The notes under the pieces were generated by a model. The model ran no database searches. It was given only the letters and a program-made list of their open reading frames with translations, and was not told the origin of the DNA. The position numbers were made by a program, and so were the translations under genes. From an uncultured Pelagibacteraceae bacterium (GTDB taxonomy: Bacteria > Pseudomonadota > Alphaproteobacteria > Pelagibacterales > Pelagibacteraceae), in assembly GCA_902615435.1 (NCBI GenBank), contig CACMOZ010000006.1, positions 1-64,000 of the forward strand: a DNA stretch of 64,000 bases. The letters are read 5' to 3'. Positions within the stretch are counted from its first letter, which is position 1. Every line of letters begins with the position of its first letter. This document shows, piece after piece, positions 48,232 to 58,761 of the stretch.

Positions 48232-49422
48232 TTATTTTAAAACACTTATACCAGGCAAGTCTTTTCCTTCTAGGTACTCTAAAAATGCTCCTCCTGCTGT
48301 TGATAAGTGAGAGAAAGTAAGTTTGTCACTACTTTTATTTATTGCTGCGAGAGTGTCTCCACCTCCAAGAATAGATATTAAAGATTTTTCAATAGTATTT
48401 TTAGAGATATTTTCTGCAATCGATAATGTGCCTTTTAAGAAGTTCTCATTTTCAAAATACCCGGCTGGTCCATTCCACAGAACAGTATTTGACTCGTTAA
48501 TTTTTTTTTGAATTTTTTTGATTGTATTGGAGCCGATATCTAAAATTATTTCATTTTCTTGAACTTCATCAAGATTTTTATTTTTACCGGTTCCTTCAAA
48601 GTCTGTTCCTACCATGCAATCTTCAGGTACTAATATTTTACAATTATATTCCTCTGCTTTTTTATAAATATTAGTTATTATTTCTTTTGTATTTTTTTCA
48701 ATTAAAGATTTACCAACTTTTAAATTCTTATAAACGAAGAAATTATTAGCCATTGCCCCAACAATCACTATATTGTTTACTTTTTTTATAAGATTAGTAA
48801 TAACATTAATCTTTGTAGAAATTTTTGATCCTCCGATAATACAAGTGACTGGTTCTTTTTTATTTTTTATAACAAGATTTATTGCCGTTATTTCTTTTTT
48901 TAATAATGGACCAGCATAATTTTTTTTAACAAATTTTGTTATACTGTGCACTGAAGCTTGTTTCCTATGGGAGCATGAAAATGCATCATTAATATAAATG
49001 TCCCCAAGTTCACCTAACTTTTTTGAAAAATCTTTGCAATCTTCTGTTTCTTCTTTAAAAAATCTTATATTCTCAATTAATATTACCTCGCCCCCTTTTA
49101 GGTGAGAAAATTTTTCTTTAGTTTCACCATCAAAAGTTCCTCTAAAAAAATAAACATTGGTTTTAAGCGCATCTTTGAGATATTTGTAGATGGGCACTAA
49201 AGATAGGTCAGGGACATTAATTCCTTTTGGTCGACCTAAATGACTAATAATTATAATTTTTGCTTTTTTTTCAATTAGTCTATTTATAAAAGGTAAACAT
49301 AAAGTTATTCTTGTATCATCTTTTATAACTTTGTCTTTAATTGGAACATTTAAATCTAATCTAAGAATTATCTTTTGATCTTTGATTTCTAAATCGTCAG
49401 GAAAGAAATTTATTTCATCCAT
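48232..49422 (-). CDS. pgk: Phosphoglycerate kinase
   Basis: LRLDLNVPIKD, ISHLGRPKG, IENIRFFKEE, FSCSHRKQASV, LWNGPAGYFE, SILGGGDTLAAI. Confidence 0.94.
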   Translation of the reverse strand: MDEINFFPDDLEIKDQKIILRLDLNVPIKDKVIKDDTRITLCLPFINRLIEKKAKIIIISHLGRPKGINVPDLSLVPIYKYLKDALKTNVYFFRGTFDGETKEKFSHLKGGEVILIENIRFFKEETEDCKDFSKKLGELGDIYINDAFSCSHRKQASVHSITKFVKKNYAGPLLKKEITAINLVIKNKKEPVTCIIGGSKISTKINVITNLIKKVNNIVIVGAMANNFFVYKNLKVGKSLIEKNTKEIITNIYKKAEEYNCKILVPEDCMVGTDFEGTGKNKNLDEVQENEIILDIGSNTIKKIQKKINESNTVLWNGPAGYFENENFLKGTLSIAENISKNTIEKSLISILGGGDTLAAINKSSDKLTFSHLSTAGGAFLEYLEGKDLPGISVLK

Positions 49423-49431
49423 CGACTTCTA

Positions 49432-51414
49432 TCACTCTCTCAATTTTTTTTGAATAAAATTTGTTATATCTTCTTCTGATAATTTAAAATGGTTGTAAAT
49501 TTCTTTATAAGGAGCACTTTCACCAAATTTATCTATACCTAAATTGGCACCTTTATTTTTAATATATTTTTGCCAAGACATTATACTTCCAGCTTCTAAT
49601 GTGATGATCAATGAGTTTTCTTCTAAAATATCTTTCCGGTAATTTTCAGGTTGTTTATCAAAAAGCTCCATACATGGCATTGAAACTACTTTTGAGTGGA
49701 TATTGTTTTCTTTAAGTTTAGTTTGAACTTTTAAGGCAAGTTCTACCTCAGTACCTGAAGCAATTAATGTTACATTGCTCTCATGCGAAGTTAAATTAAC
49801 TACATAGGCTCCTTTTTCACATTTATTCTCTTTAGATTTGCTTGGATTGATGTAAGGAACTTTTTGTCTCGATAAAGCAATAGCACTTGGGGTATTTTTA
49901 CTTTTTAAAGCTATTTCCCAACATTCAAACGTTTCGTTAATATCTGCTGGCCTGAAGACATTTAAATTCGGAATTGCTCTCAATCCAGTAAGTTGTTCTA
50001 TAGGTTGGTGAGTAGGACCATCTTCACCAAGACCAATCGAGTCGTGTGAAAAAACATAAATTACCTTAAGACCCATCAAAGCAGAGAGTCTTATAGAGGG
50101 TTTACAATAATCTGAGAAAATTAAAAATGTTCCACCATAAGGTACTATACCTCCATAAAGCGCTAAACCATTCATAACTGCTGCCATACCATGTTCTCTA
50201 ACTCCGTAATGAATATAATTTCCGTTAAAATTTTTAGAATTAATAATTTTTGAATTATTTGTTTTTGTATTATTAGAACCACTTAAATCTGCAGAACCAC
50301 CTATTAATTCAGGAAGAAAAGCAGAAATTTTTTCTATAGCAGCCATCGAGCATTGTCGTGTAGCTAAACTTGGCTTAGTTTCAAAATGTTTATCTTTTTC
50401 TTGACGAATTAAATTTTCTAAACCGTTCAAATCCAATTTCTCATTAGCGCCGCTAAGTTCATTTTTTATTTTAGGATTTTTTTTATTTACTATTTCAAGC
50501 CATTCGTTTTCCAGTTGCACACCCTTGTTACCTATATTTCTCCATTCATCTAGTATTTCTTGAGGCACTTCAAATGGCTGGTTGTTCCATCTTAGTTTTT
50601 TTCTTACTAAAGCTATTTCTTCATCCCCTAAAGGAGAGCCATGAGAGGAAGCTTTACCAGATTTATTAGGTGATCCAAATCCTATTATAGTTTTACAAGA
50701 TATTATTGTAGGTTTTTTTGATTTTGATGCTTTTGTAATCGCTTTTGAAATTTGTTTTTCATTGTGACCGTCTACCTCTAGGAAGTTCCAGCCGTACGAC
50801 TCAAATCTTTTTTTATAATTATCTGAAACACTAAGCGATGTTGAACCGTCAATTGAAATTTTATTATTGTCAAAAAAAACTATTAAATTCTTTAATTTTA
50901 GGTGACCAGCTAGACTCATTGCTTCATGACTAATTCCCTCCATTAAGTCTCCATCACTTGCAATAACATAAGTTTTATTATTGATTACTGTGGAACCAAA
51001 CTTTTTTCTAAATATTTCCTCAGCTATTGCCATTCCAACCGCATTAGCTAATCCTTGTCCTAAAGGTCCGGTAGTTGTTTCTATCCCAGTTCCTTTTTTA
51101 TATTCTGGGTGTCCAGCACAAATAGAGTTTAATTGTCTAAAATTTTTTATGTCCTCTATGGTTATGCTTTTGTAACCACAGAGATAAAGTAAAGAGTAAA
51201 GTAACATTGAACCATGACCTGCAGACAATATAAATCGATCTCTATTAATCCATTGGGGATTTTTGGGATTAAACCTCAGGTGGTATTTAAATAATACAGT
51301 TACGACATCGGACATTCCCATTGGCATTCCTGGGTGACCCGAGTTTGCTTTTTGCACAGCGTCAATTGATAAAAATCTAATTGCGTTGGATAATTGATTA
51401 AATTTAACAGTCAC
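49432..51414 (-). CDS. tkt: Transketolase
   Basis: [38 protein letters not shown]-type [33 protein letters not shown]-like. Confidence 0.95.
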   Translation of the reverse strand: MTVKFNQLSNAIRFLSIDAVQKANSGHPGMPMGMSDVVTVLFKYHLRFNPKNPQWINRDRFILSAGHGSMLLYSLLYLCGYKSITIEDIKNFRQLNSICAGHPEYKKGTGIETTTGPLGQGLANAVGMAIAEEIFRKKFGSTVINNKTYVIASDGDLMEGISHEAMSLAGHLKLKNLIVFFDNNKISIDGSTSLSVSDNYKKRFESYGWNFLEVDGHNEKQISKAITKASKSKKPTIISCKTIIGFGSPNKSGKASSHGSPLGDEEIALVRKKLRWNNQPFEVPQEILDEWRNIGNKGVQLENEWLEIVNKKNPKIKNELSGANEKLDLNGLENLIRQEKDKHFETKPSLATRQCSMAAIEKISAFLPELIGGSADLSGSNNTKTNNSKIINSKNFNGNYIHYGVREHGMAAVMNGLALYGGIVPYGGTFLIFSDYCKPSIRLSALMGLKVIYVFSHDSIGLGEDGPTHQPIEQLTGLRAIPNLNVFRPADINETFECWEIALKSKNTPSAIALSRQKVPYINPSKSKENKCEKGAYVVNLTSHESNVTLIASGTEVELALKVQTKLKENNIHSKVVSMPCMELFDKQPENYRKDILEENSLIITLEAGSIMSWQKYIKNKGANLGIDKFGESAPYKEIYNHFKLSEEDITNFIQKKLRE

Positions 51415-51457
51415 TTTTTACTACCTATATAGACTTAAACTAACTATATCAATATTA

Positions 51458-51466
51458 TGGTATAAT
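51458..51466 (+). promoter_or_regulatory. Extended -10 promoter candidate (TGGTATAAT) upstream of the zapA operon
   Basis: TGnTATAAT at 51458-51466, 5 nt before ATG 51472, in the divergent tkt/zapA intergenic region. Confidence 0.45.
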
Positions 51467-51471
51467 TCTTT

Positions 51472-51795
51472 ATGAGTAATTTTGAAAAGAAAGAACAAAA
51501 TTTAAACCAACTTATTGATAAATTAAATTCATTATCTTTAAGTTATTCACAGCCAAATTATGAGTTAGAAAAAATTAGAACTGAAAAAAATGAATTAAAC
51601 AACCAAAAAAAAGAAATTGAAAAAAAAAATGACGAATTGATGAGAGAACATAAATATTTAAAAGAAAAAATAAAAAAATTACAATTAGAGGTAAATAAAA
51701 GATCTGAACTAGAAGATAAGTTTAATCAGGACATCGAAGAATTAAGCAAAGAAACTGAAAATTTAGTTAGTGAGATAGATAAATGGCAAATGTAA
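51472..51795 (+). CDS. Small coiled-coil protein (DUF4164-like)
   Basis: 107 aa heptad-rich protein overlapping zapA, typical alphaproteobacterial zapA neighbour. Confidence 0.55.
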   Translation: MSNFEKKEQNLNQLIDKLNSLSLSYSQPNYELEKIRTEKNELNNQKKEIEKKNDELMREHKYLKEKIKKLQLEVNKRSELEDKFNQDIEELSKETENLVSEIDKWQM

Positions 51796-52229
51796 ATATA
51801 AAATTTAATAACAAAGATTATTTGCTTTCATGTGATGATGGTCAAGAAGAGTCGCTGAAAAAACTAGCAAAATTTTTAGATAAAAAGTATACCGAATTAA
51901 AAGATAGACTTGGGAATATAGGAGAAAATAAGCTTTTATTGATCACAACGATTCAATTAATTGATGAATACTTTGATTTAAAGCAAAAAATCACAGACCA
52001 GAAAAAAAAATTAGACGAAATTTCAAACAAATTTAAGGAAATCAGGTCTCTTGCAATTAAATATAAAGAAGGAAAGGATATAGAGATTAAAAATCTTACG
52101 AAAGAATTAGACAGTTTTAAAAGAACTATAGAAAAAAATAATTCTTTATATGAGTCAATGCTTGATAAAACTACTCAATCACTGGAAAAAATAATCTCAA
52201 ATACAGAGTCGCTGTCTAAAATACAGTAG
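51783..52229 (+). CDS. zapA: Cell division protein ZapA
   Basis: VNIKFNNKDYLLSCDDGQEESLKKLAKFLDKKYTEL. Confidence 0.85.
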   Translation: MANVNIKFNNKDYLLSCDDGQEESLKKLAKFLDKKYTELKDRLGNIGENKLLLITTIQLIDEYFDLKQKITDQKKKLDEISNKFKEIRSLAIKYKEGKDIEIKNLTKELDSFKRTIEKNNSLYESMLDKTTQSLEKIISNTESLSKIQ

Positions 52230-52781
52230 ATGCAGCAAAAAATTCAATTAAGAAAAAAATATTTTCTACTAAGAAAGAAAAAATACTTCAAAATTGAAAA
52301 AAGTTTTTTTTTACCTTTATTGAAATTAATTAATTTAAGATTTAAAAAAAGGCGGTTTAAAATTGGCTTATATTATCCATCAAATTTTGAGTTGAACGTT
52401 CTAGAAATTCTTAAATTTGATAATATTTTGTCTCAGGATACTTTACTTCCAGTCACTGATAAAAAGAGTTTTATGAATTTTTTTTCTTGGAAAAAAAATG
52501 ATGTTTTATTTGTAAATAAATTTGGAATTTTGGAACCGGCAAAAGATCAATTAAAAGTTCCTGATATTATACTTGTTCCAATATTAGCGTTTGATAAAAA
52601 AAAATATAGATTAGGATACGGTAAAGGGTTTTATGATCGCTATCTAAATAAATATTTAAAAAAATTTAAAAATATTTTGACTGTTGGTGTTGCTTTTTCA
52701 TTTCAAAGGCATCATAAACTTCCGATAAATCGAAATGATGTTAAATTAGACTTTATTCTAACCGAAAAAGGAATTTATTAA
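52230..52781 (+). CDS. fthC: 5-formyltetrahydrofolate cyclo-ligase
   Basis: IILVPILAFDKKKYRLGYGKGFYDRYL, VGVAFSFQ. Confidence 0.9.
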   Translation: MQQKIQLRKKYFLLRKKKYFKIEKSFFLPLLKLINLRFKKRRFKIGLYYPSNFELNVLEILKFDNILSQDTLLPVTDKKSFMNFFSWKKNDVLFVNKFGILEPAKDQLKVPDIILVPILAFDKKKYRLGYGKGFYDRYLNKYLKKFKNILTVGVAFSFQRHHKLPINRNDVKLDFILTEKGIY

Positions 52782-53587
52782 TGAACTTACTAATTTTAGG
52801 AGATATTATGGGTGCTTCTGGTAGAAAAGTATTAACTGATAAATTACCCGATCTAATTAAAATTTATAATATTGATTTTGTTATTGTAAATGGCGAAAAT
52901 GCAGCTGATGATGGTAAAGGCATTACTCAAGAAATTACAGAAGAGTTTTTTAAAATCGGAGTTGATGTAATTACCTCAGGAAATCATATTTGGGATAAGA
53001 AAGAAACAATAGATTTAATAGAAAAAGAAAATAGACTTTTGAGGCCTGCAAATCTAGTTAATGGTTCTCCAGGAAGAGGGTATAAAATTTATTTTTCAAA
53101 AGATAAAAGATTTAAAGTTGGAGTGATTAATCTTATGGGAAATGTTTTTATGAGAAAAACAGATGATGTTTTTAAAACAGCTAAAGAAATTTCCAACAAA
53201 ATGAAATTGACAAAAGATGTAGATTTTTTAGTTGTAGATTTTCATGGTGAGATCACAAGTGAAAAAATGGCAGCTGGTCATTTTTTTGATGGTCGTGCAA
53301 CATGTGTTATAGGAACTCATACCCATGTTCCTACTGCTGATACTCGAATTTTAGAGGGAGGAACAGCTTACCAAACAGATATAGGTATGTGTGGAGACTA
53401 TAATTCTGTAATTGGAATGAATAAAGAAAATTCAATAAAAAGATTTTTAAAGGAAAAAGATGCAGTTAGTCATTACCCTGCAGAAGGAGAGGGAACTTTA
53501 TCTGGAGTAATTGTTGAAACAAATTCTGAAAATGGTTTAGCAAAAAAAATCACCAGATTAATATATGGAGGTAGTTTAGCTAATTAA
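52781..53587 (+). CDS. YmdB-like (TIGR00282) metallophosphoesterase
   Basis: ILGDIMGASGRKVL, IVNGENAADDGKGIT, GVDVITSGNHIWDKKE, VVDFHGEITSEKMA, GTHTHVPTAD. Confidence 0.92.
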   Translation: MNLLILGDIMGASGRKVLTDKLPDLIKIYNIDFVIVNGENAADDGKGITQEITEEFFKIGVDVITSGNHIWDKKETIDLIEKENRLLRPANLVNGSPGRGYKIYFSKDKRFKVGVINLMGNVFMRKTDDVFKTAKEISNKMKLTKDVDFLVVDFHGEITSEKMAAGHFFDGRATCVIGTHTHVPTADTRILEGGTAYQTDIGMCGDYNSVIGMNKENSIKRFLKEKDAVSHYPAEGEGTLSGVIVETNSENGLAKKITRLIYGGSLAN

Positions 53588-53589
53588 TT

Positions 53590-54318
53590 ATGGCAGGACA
53601 CTCACATTGGGCTGGTATAAAACATAAAAAAGGTAGAGCTGACAAAGAAAGATCTAAAATTTTTTCTAAACTATCCAGAGAAATAACTGTTGCTGCAAAA
53701 CTTGGAGACAAAGATCCAAATATGAATGCTAGACTAAGAACAGCCATACAAGCAGCTAAGCAAGCCAACATGCCAAAAGATAATATTTCAAGAGCAATCA
53801 GCAAATCAGAAATAAGTGGCAACAAAAATTATGAGAGTTTAAGGTATGAGGGATTTGGACCATTTAATATTGCATTAATAATTGAAACGCTTACCGATAA
53901 TAAAAATAGATCAGCATCAGGTATAAGAACAGTTTTACAAAAAAATGGTGGAAGATTAGGAGAGTCAGGATCAACCGCCCATATGTTTTCTAATTGCGGT
54001 ATTATTCACATTGAAAAAGATAAAATCAAAGAAGAAGAAATATTCGAAATCGCAATAAATGCTGGTGCAAAAGACTGTGTTAACTTGGATAAAATTTTCG
54101 AGATAATTACTGAAAAAGAAGATTTTTATAAAATAAAAACTGAGCTAGAAAAAAAAATTGAAACATTCAATTATTCTTCTATAGAATGGAGACCTATTAA
54201 TTTAATAGATTTAGCTAAAGATGAGTGCGAGCAGCTACTGGAGGTTTTAAACACTTTAGAAGAATTAGATGATGTTCAAAACATCTTTACCAATGCCAAT
54301 ATGAAAAATTTACAATAA
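53590..54318 (+). CDS. yebC: YebC/PmpR family DNA-binding protein
   Basis: MAGHSHWAGIKHKKGRADKERSKIFSKLSREI. Confidence 0.95.
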   Translation: MAGHSHWAGIKHKKGRADKERSKIFSKLSREITVAAKLGDKDPNMNARLRTAIQAAKQANMPKDNISRAISKSEISGNKNYESLRYEGFGPFNIALIIETLTDNKNRSASGIRTVLQKNGGRLGESGSTAHMFSNCGIIHIEKDKIKEEEIFEIAINAGAKDCVNLDKIFEIITEKEDFYKIKTELEKKIETFNYSSIEWRPINLIDLAKDECEQLLEVLNTLEELDDVQNIFTNANMKNLQ

Positions 54319-54809
54319 TGAAAATTATAGGAATAGATCCTGGGTTGAGCGGAGCAATAGCAATATTAGAGGACAAAAAGGTCTTAAAAATATTTGATAT
54401 TCCTGTGATGTCTGAAGGAAAAAAAAATAAAAGACAATTAAATAGTGCTTTACTCGTAAACCTATTGAAAGAAAATATTAATAATAGTGAAGAGGTAGCT
54501 GTTGTTGTCGAACAAGTAAACGCTATGCCCGGACAGGGAGTAACTAGCATGTTTAATTTTGGCCAAACTTTTGGAGCTATTAAAGGTGTATGCGCTGCTT
54601 TAGAGTTGCCAATTTACTTTGTTAGACCCTCAAAGTGGAAAAAACATTTTGAACTGATTAATTCTTCAAAAGACTCAAGTAGAACAAAAGCTATAGAAAT
54701 GTACCCTAAACTCTCTAATCAGCTTACGAAAAAAAAAGACGTCAATAAATCCGACGCTATTTTGATTGCCAGATACTTTAGCGAAACCAGATTAACTGAA
54801 GAAAATTAA
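54318..54809 (+). CDS. RuvC-like Holliday junction nuclease (phage/MOC1-like subtype)
   Basis: IGIDPGLSGAIAIL, VVVEQVNAMPGQGVTSMFNFGQTFGAIKGVCAAL, KSDAILIARYF: RNase H-fold catalytic acids, but motifs differ from canonical RuvC. Confidence 0.75.
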   Translation: MKIIGIDPGLSGAIAILEDKKVLKIFDIPVMSEGKKNKRQLNSALLVNLLKENINNSEEVAVVVEQVNAMPGQGVTSMFNFGQTFGAIKGVCAALELPIYFVRPSKWKKHFELINSSKDSSRTKAIEMYPKLSNQLTKKKDVNKSDAILIARYFSETRLTEEN

Positions 54810-54866
54810 ACCCAAATTAATTAATAACGCCAAATTCATGACACAATCTAAAAGTAATCAATCTTA

Positions 54867-55547
54867 ATGGAACAAGATGTAGCAGCTCAAGTAGTAGGAT
54901 TAGGTGGCGCAACCGACTTCTCGTTGTGGAAACTTTTCTTAAGAGCTGATTTCGTAGTAAAATTTGTAATTATTTTATTAATTGCTTGCTCAATTTTTTC
55001 TTGGGCACTTATATTTGATAAATTTAAATTATTTAAGAATATTAATAAATCAATTGAAGATTTTGAAAAAAAGTTTTGGAAAGCAAAATCTGCTGAAAGT
55101 TTCAATAATAGTTTACCAGCTAATTCAAACGATCCTGCCGTATTGATATTTAAGTCTGCTATGGGTGAATTATTAAAGACAAAAAGACAGTCTTCAGCAG
55201 TTCAAGCGGCAAGAGTTGGAAGAGTTTTAGAAATTGCGACTGATACTGAAATGAAAAAAGTAGAGAAAAATTTTACTTTTTTAGCCACTGTGGGATCAAC
55301 AGCTCCTTTTATTGGTTTGTTCGGAACTGTTTGGGGGATAATGAACTCTTTCCAATCGATTGCAATATCACGAAATACTAGCTTAGCAATTGTTGCCCCT
55401 GGGATTGCAGAAGCTTTGTTTGCAACTGCTTTAGGGCTATTAGCTGCTATACCTGCAGTTGTGGCTTATAATAAATTTAATAACGACTCTCAAAAATATT
55501 TTTCTAGAATAGAAAATTTTTCTAAAAGATTTTTATCTATTATTTAA
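54867..55547 (+). CDS. tolQ: Tol-Pal system protein TolQ
   Basis: FLATVGSTAPFIGLFGTVWGIMNSFQSI, APGIAEALFATALGLLAAIPAVVAYN. Confidence 0.95.
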   Translation: MEQDVAAQVVGLGGATDFSLWKLFLRADFVVKFVIILLIACSIFSWALIFDKFKLFKNINKSIEDFEKKFWKAKSAESFNNSLPANSNDPAVLIFKSAMGELLKTKRQSSAVQAARVGRVLEIATDTEMKKVEKNFTFLATVGSTAPFIGLFGTVWGIMNSFQSIAISRNTSLAIVAPGIAEALFATALGLLAAIPAVVAYNKFNNDSQKYFSRIENFSKRFLSII

Positions 55548-55548
55548 A

Positions 55549-55962
55549 ATGGCATTTAAATTTAATCGCTCAAAAAAAGAACCAATGAGTGAAATAAATG
55601 TAACACCATTTGTAGATGTAATGTTGGTTCTTTTAATTATTTTTATGGTGACCGCTCCATTGTTGACTGTCGGTGTTCAAGTTGATTTACCAGAGTCAGC
55701 AGCAGACTCTCTTCCTGACGATCAAGAACCGCTAACTTTAAGTATTAATTCAAAGGGGGAAATTTATATTCAAGAACACCAAGTAACTTATCAGAAGATG
55801 ATCCCTAAATTATTAGCAATAGCAAAAAATAGGACTGATACAAGAATTTATGTGAGGGGCGATAAAAATATTAATTATGGAAGAGTATTAGAGGTTATGG
55901 GAACACTATCAGGAGCAGGATTTTCAAAAGTTGCTTTAATTTCTGAGCCTTATAAAAATTAG
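55549..55962 (+). CDS. tolR: Tol-Pal system protein TolR
   Basis: MSEINVTPFVDVMLVLLIIFMVTAPLLT. Confidence 0.95.
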   Translation: MAFKFNRSKKEPMSEINVTPFVDVMLVLLIIFMVTAPLLTVGVQVDLPESAADSLPDDQEPLTLSINSKGEIYIQEHQVTYQKMIPKLLAIAKNRTDTRIYVRGDKNINYGRVLEVMGTLSGAGFSKVALISEPYKN

Positions 55963-55970
55963 GATGATTT

Positions 55971-56780
55971 ATGGTAAGAAGTTTAATTTATTCCATTACT
56001 TTTCACTCTATACTAGTTTTACTTACAATTTTGAGCTTACCTTTTATGCTTAGAGAACCAGTAGATCTTCCTCCTATAGTCTCTGTTGAACTTATACAGA
56101 TTACAGACAAAACAAGTATTCCTTATGCACCAAAAGCCAGAAAAATAATTGAAGAAACCAAAAAAAAAGAGGAAGAAAGATTAGTTTCAGAACAAGCGCC
56201 GCCAGCTGCGAAAGCTAAAGAGAAACCAGATAGAATTCCACTGCCAAATGAAAAAAAAGAACAAAAACAAATTGTTAAAAAAAAACAAAATCCCGAGGAA
56301 GTAAAACCAGAAATAAGGCAAGTTTCAGAATTTGAAAAAAAAGAAATTATAGATACTAATCAAATAGCTGCTTTGATAGATAAGGCGAAAGAGGTAGAGG
56401 CAGTAAAAAAAAAAAAAATTGATAAAGTTACGCAAAGTAGCCAAAAAAATTCATTTGCTTCTGGCTTGACACTTTCACAAGAGGATGCGTTAAGAGCTCA
56501 AATTTTTGGTTGTTGGACTATACCTTTAGGGTTACCTTATGATGAAGATTTACTTGTTAGAATTAAACTTCAATTAAAAAAAGATGGAACAATAGTAAAA
56601 TCGGAAATTTTAGATCATCAAAGAATGAACAGACCAGGTCAAAAATTTTATAAAGTTTTAGCCGAAAGTGCTTTAAGAGCAGTTAGATTATGTCAACCTC
56701 TCAAAGTGCCACCAACGGGCTATGATAAATGGAAAGATTTACAATTAAACTTTAATCCAACAGAAATGTTAAAAGGTTAG
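55971..56780 (+). CDS. tolA: TolA-like protein
   Basis: N-terminal TM, Lys/Glu-rich middle, C-terminal TonB/TolA-like domain; between tolR and tolB. Confidence 0.88.
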   Translation: MVRSLIYSITFHSILVLLTILSLPFMLREPVDLPPIVSVELIQITDKTSIPYAPKARKIIEETKKKEEERLVSEQAPPAAKAKEKPDRIPLPNEKKEQKQIVKKKQNPEEVKPEIRQVSEFEKKEIIDTNQIAALIDKAKEVEAVKKKKIDKVTQSSQKNSFASGLTLSQEDALRAQIFGCWTIPLGLPYDEDLLVRIKLQLKKDGTIVKSEILDHQRMNRPGQKFYKVLAESALRAVRLCQPLKVPPTGYDKWKDLQLNFNPTEMLKG

Positions 56781-56781
56781 A

Positions 56782-58119
56782 ATGAAAAAAATTTTTACGG
56801 CTTTTTTATTTAATATTTTTGTAATCAGTCCTTCTTTTGCTTTAATTGAAATTGACATTACTCGAGGAAATTTAGATCCTTTACCAATAGCAATTTCTCC
56901 TTTACATGTAGACGTAAAATCTGAAAATTACGACGGTATAAAAATAAAAGATCTTGGTAATGAAATTTCGAAAATAATAGAAGATAATTTTAGAGCAACA
57001 GGTTTGTTTAATCCTCTTAAAAAAGAGGCTTTTGTTCAGAAACCTGACATTGCACATTTAAAACCAAGATTTGAAGACTGGAGATTAATAAAAGCACAAG
57101 CTCTTGTAACTGGTAAACTTCTTATTAAGGAGAGTAAATTAAAAGTAGAATTTAGACTTTGGGATCTAGCTGCTGCTAAAGAAATGACTGCTTTAGCCTT
57201 CACGACAACCCCATCTAATTGGAGAAGAGTAGCTCATATCATTTCTGATAAAATCTATGAAAGACTTACTGGTGAAGAAGGATATTTTGATACTAGAATA
57301 ATTTATGTTGCAGAAAGTGGCCCAAAAAATCAAAGAATTAAAAAATTAGCAATAATGGATCAAGATGGCGCTAACACGAAGTATTTAACTTTAGGCAATG
57401 AATTAGTTTTAACCCCAAGATTTAATCCAACAAATCAAATGGTAACTTACATGTCTTATTTTAGAAATATGCCAAGAGTTTACTTGCTTGATATTGAGAC
57501 TGGCACACAAGAGGTAGTTGGAAACTTTCCAGGCATGACATTTGCTCCTAGATTTTCACCCGATGGAAAGAAAATCGTTATGAGTTTTGCTAAAGATGGA
57601 AACTCTGATATTTATACTATGGATTTAGACTCAAGAGTAGTCGAGAGAATAACTGATCATTCTTCTATAGATACCTCACCTTCATTCTCACCCGATGGAA
57701 AGTTTATTGCATTTAATTCTGATAGAAGTGGTTTACAACAAATTTATGTAATGCGAAGCGATGGAAGCGGCGTTAAAAGAATTACTTTTGGTAAGGGCAT
57801 TTATGGAACACCAGTGTGGTCTCCAAGAGGAGATTTAATCGCATTCACAAAAATGCGTAAAGGTAGATTTTACATAGGCGTGATGAGAGTAGATGGTACT
57901 GGTGAAAGACTTTTAACAGAAAATTACTATCAAGAGGCGCCCTCTTGGTCACCCAATGGAAGGGTTTTGGTTTTTTATAGAGAAACTAAAGCTGGATCTA
58001 AGGGAGAGGGTTTTTCAGCTAAATTATGGTCAATTGATATTACAGGGTATAATGAAAGAAGGCTCAAAACAGAAACTGATGCCTCAGACCCATCTTGGTC
58101 CTCTCTTTTGTCAAAATAA
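56782..58119 (+). CDS. tolB: Tol-Pal system beta-propeller protein TolB
   Basis: Signal peptide; repeated [24 protein letters not shown] / [22 protein letters not shown]. Confidence 0.95.
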   Translation: MKKIFTAFLFNIFVISPSFALIEIDITRGNLDPLPIAISPLHVDVKSENYDGIKIKDLGNEISKIIEDNFRATGLFNPLKKEAFVQKPDIAHLKPRFEDWRLIKAQALVTGKLLIKESKLKVEFRLWDLAAAKEMTALAFTTTPSNWRRVAHIISDKIYERLTGEEGYFDTRIIYVAESGPKNQRIKKLAIMDQDGANTKYLTLGNELVLTPRFNPTNQMVTYMSYFRNMPRVYLLDIETGTQEVVGNFPGMTFAPRFSPDGKKIVMSFAKDGNSDIYTMDLDSRVVERITDHSSIDTSPSFSPDGKFIAFNSDRSGLQQIYVMRSDGSGVKRITFGKGIYGTPVWSPRGDLIAFTKMRKGRFYIGVMRVDGTGERLLTENYYQEAPSWSPNGRVLVFYRETKAGSKGEGFSAKLWSIDITGYNERRLKTETDASDPSWSSLLSK

Positions 58120-58198
58120 GCTATAATTTTATGCAAAATACACTTGAATAATATTAAATAATTTGAAATAAAATCACAGTAATAACCTAGGGGAAAAA

Positions 58199-58675
58199 AT
58201 GATGTTTAATAAGAGTTTAAAAAATATATTACTAGTAATCTTTGCTACTTTAATTTTAAGTGCATGTTCCACTGCTAAAAAATCTGGAAACATTGATGGC
58301 GACGTATATACTGGAAAAGAGACAGTTAAATACTTAGCTTCAGGTGTTCCTGACAGAGTATTTTTCGCAACGAACAAGTCTTCTTTAACAACAGCTTCAA
58401 GAGCCACTTTAAGAAAACAAGCTACTTTCTTGAGAAAAAATAAAAACCTTAATGTTACAATCGAAGGTCATGCCGATGAAAGAGGAACTCGAGAATATAA
58501 CTTGGCGTTAGGAGAAAGACGAGCGAACGCTGCTAGAGATTACTTAATGACTTACGGAATTTCTGGAAAAAGAATTTCTGTAATCAGTTACGGTAAAGAA
58601 AAACCTGTTAATCCTGCTTCAACACCATTAGCTTGGTCTCAAAACAGAAGATCTGTAACAGTAAAAGTAAATTAA
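58199..58675 (+). CDS. pal: Peptidoglycan-associated lipoprotein Pal
   Basis: Lipobox LILSACS; FFATNKSSLT...NVTIEGHADERGTREYNLALGERRANAARDYL. Confidence 0.95.
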   Translation: MMFNKSLKNILLVIFATLILSACSTAKKSGNIDGDVYTGKETVKYLASGVPDRVFFATNKSSLTTASRATLRKQATFLRKNKNLNVTIEGHADERGTREYNLALGERRANAARDYLMTYGISGKRISVISYGKEKPVNPASTPLAWSQNRRSVTVKVN

Positions 58676-58695
58676 TTTATATTTATATACTTAAA

Positions 58696-58733
58696 AGACC
58701 CTTTAATACTTTGTATTAAGGGGTCTTTTTTTT
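58696..58733 (+). terminator. Rho-independent terminator downstream of pal
   Basis: AGACCCTTTAATAC-TTT-GTATTAAGGGGTCT (14-bp stem, one G:U) followed by a run of T. Confidence 0.9.
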
Positions 58734-58761
58734 GCCATTTTATGAAACTAAAAAAAGAATC

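Noticed and set aside
54318-54809. Prophage remnant based on the phage-type RuvC
   Set aside because: Flanked by conserved core genes in normal order, with no other phage genes.
58732-58761. Upstream TTG start for cpoB as in the ORF track
   Set aside because: Lies in the T-tract of the pal terminator; ATG 58762 begins a normal signal peptide.
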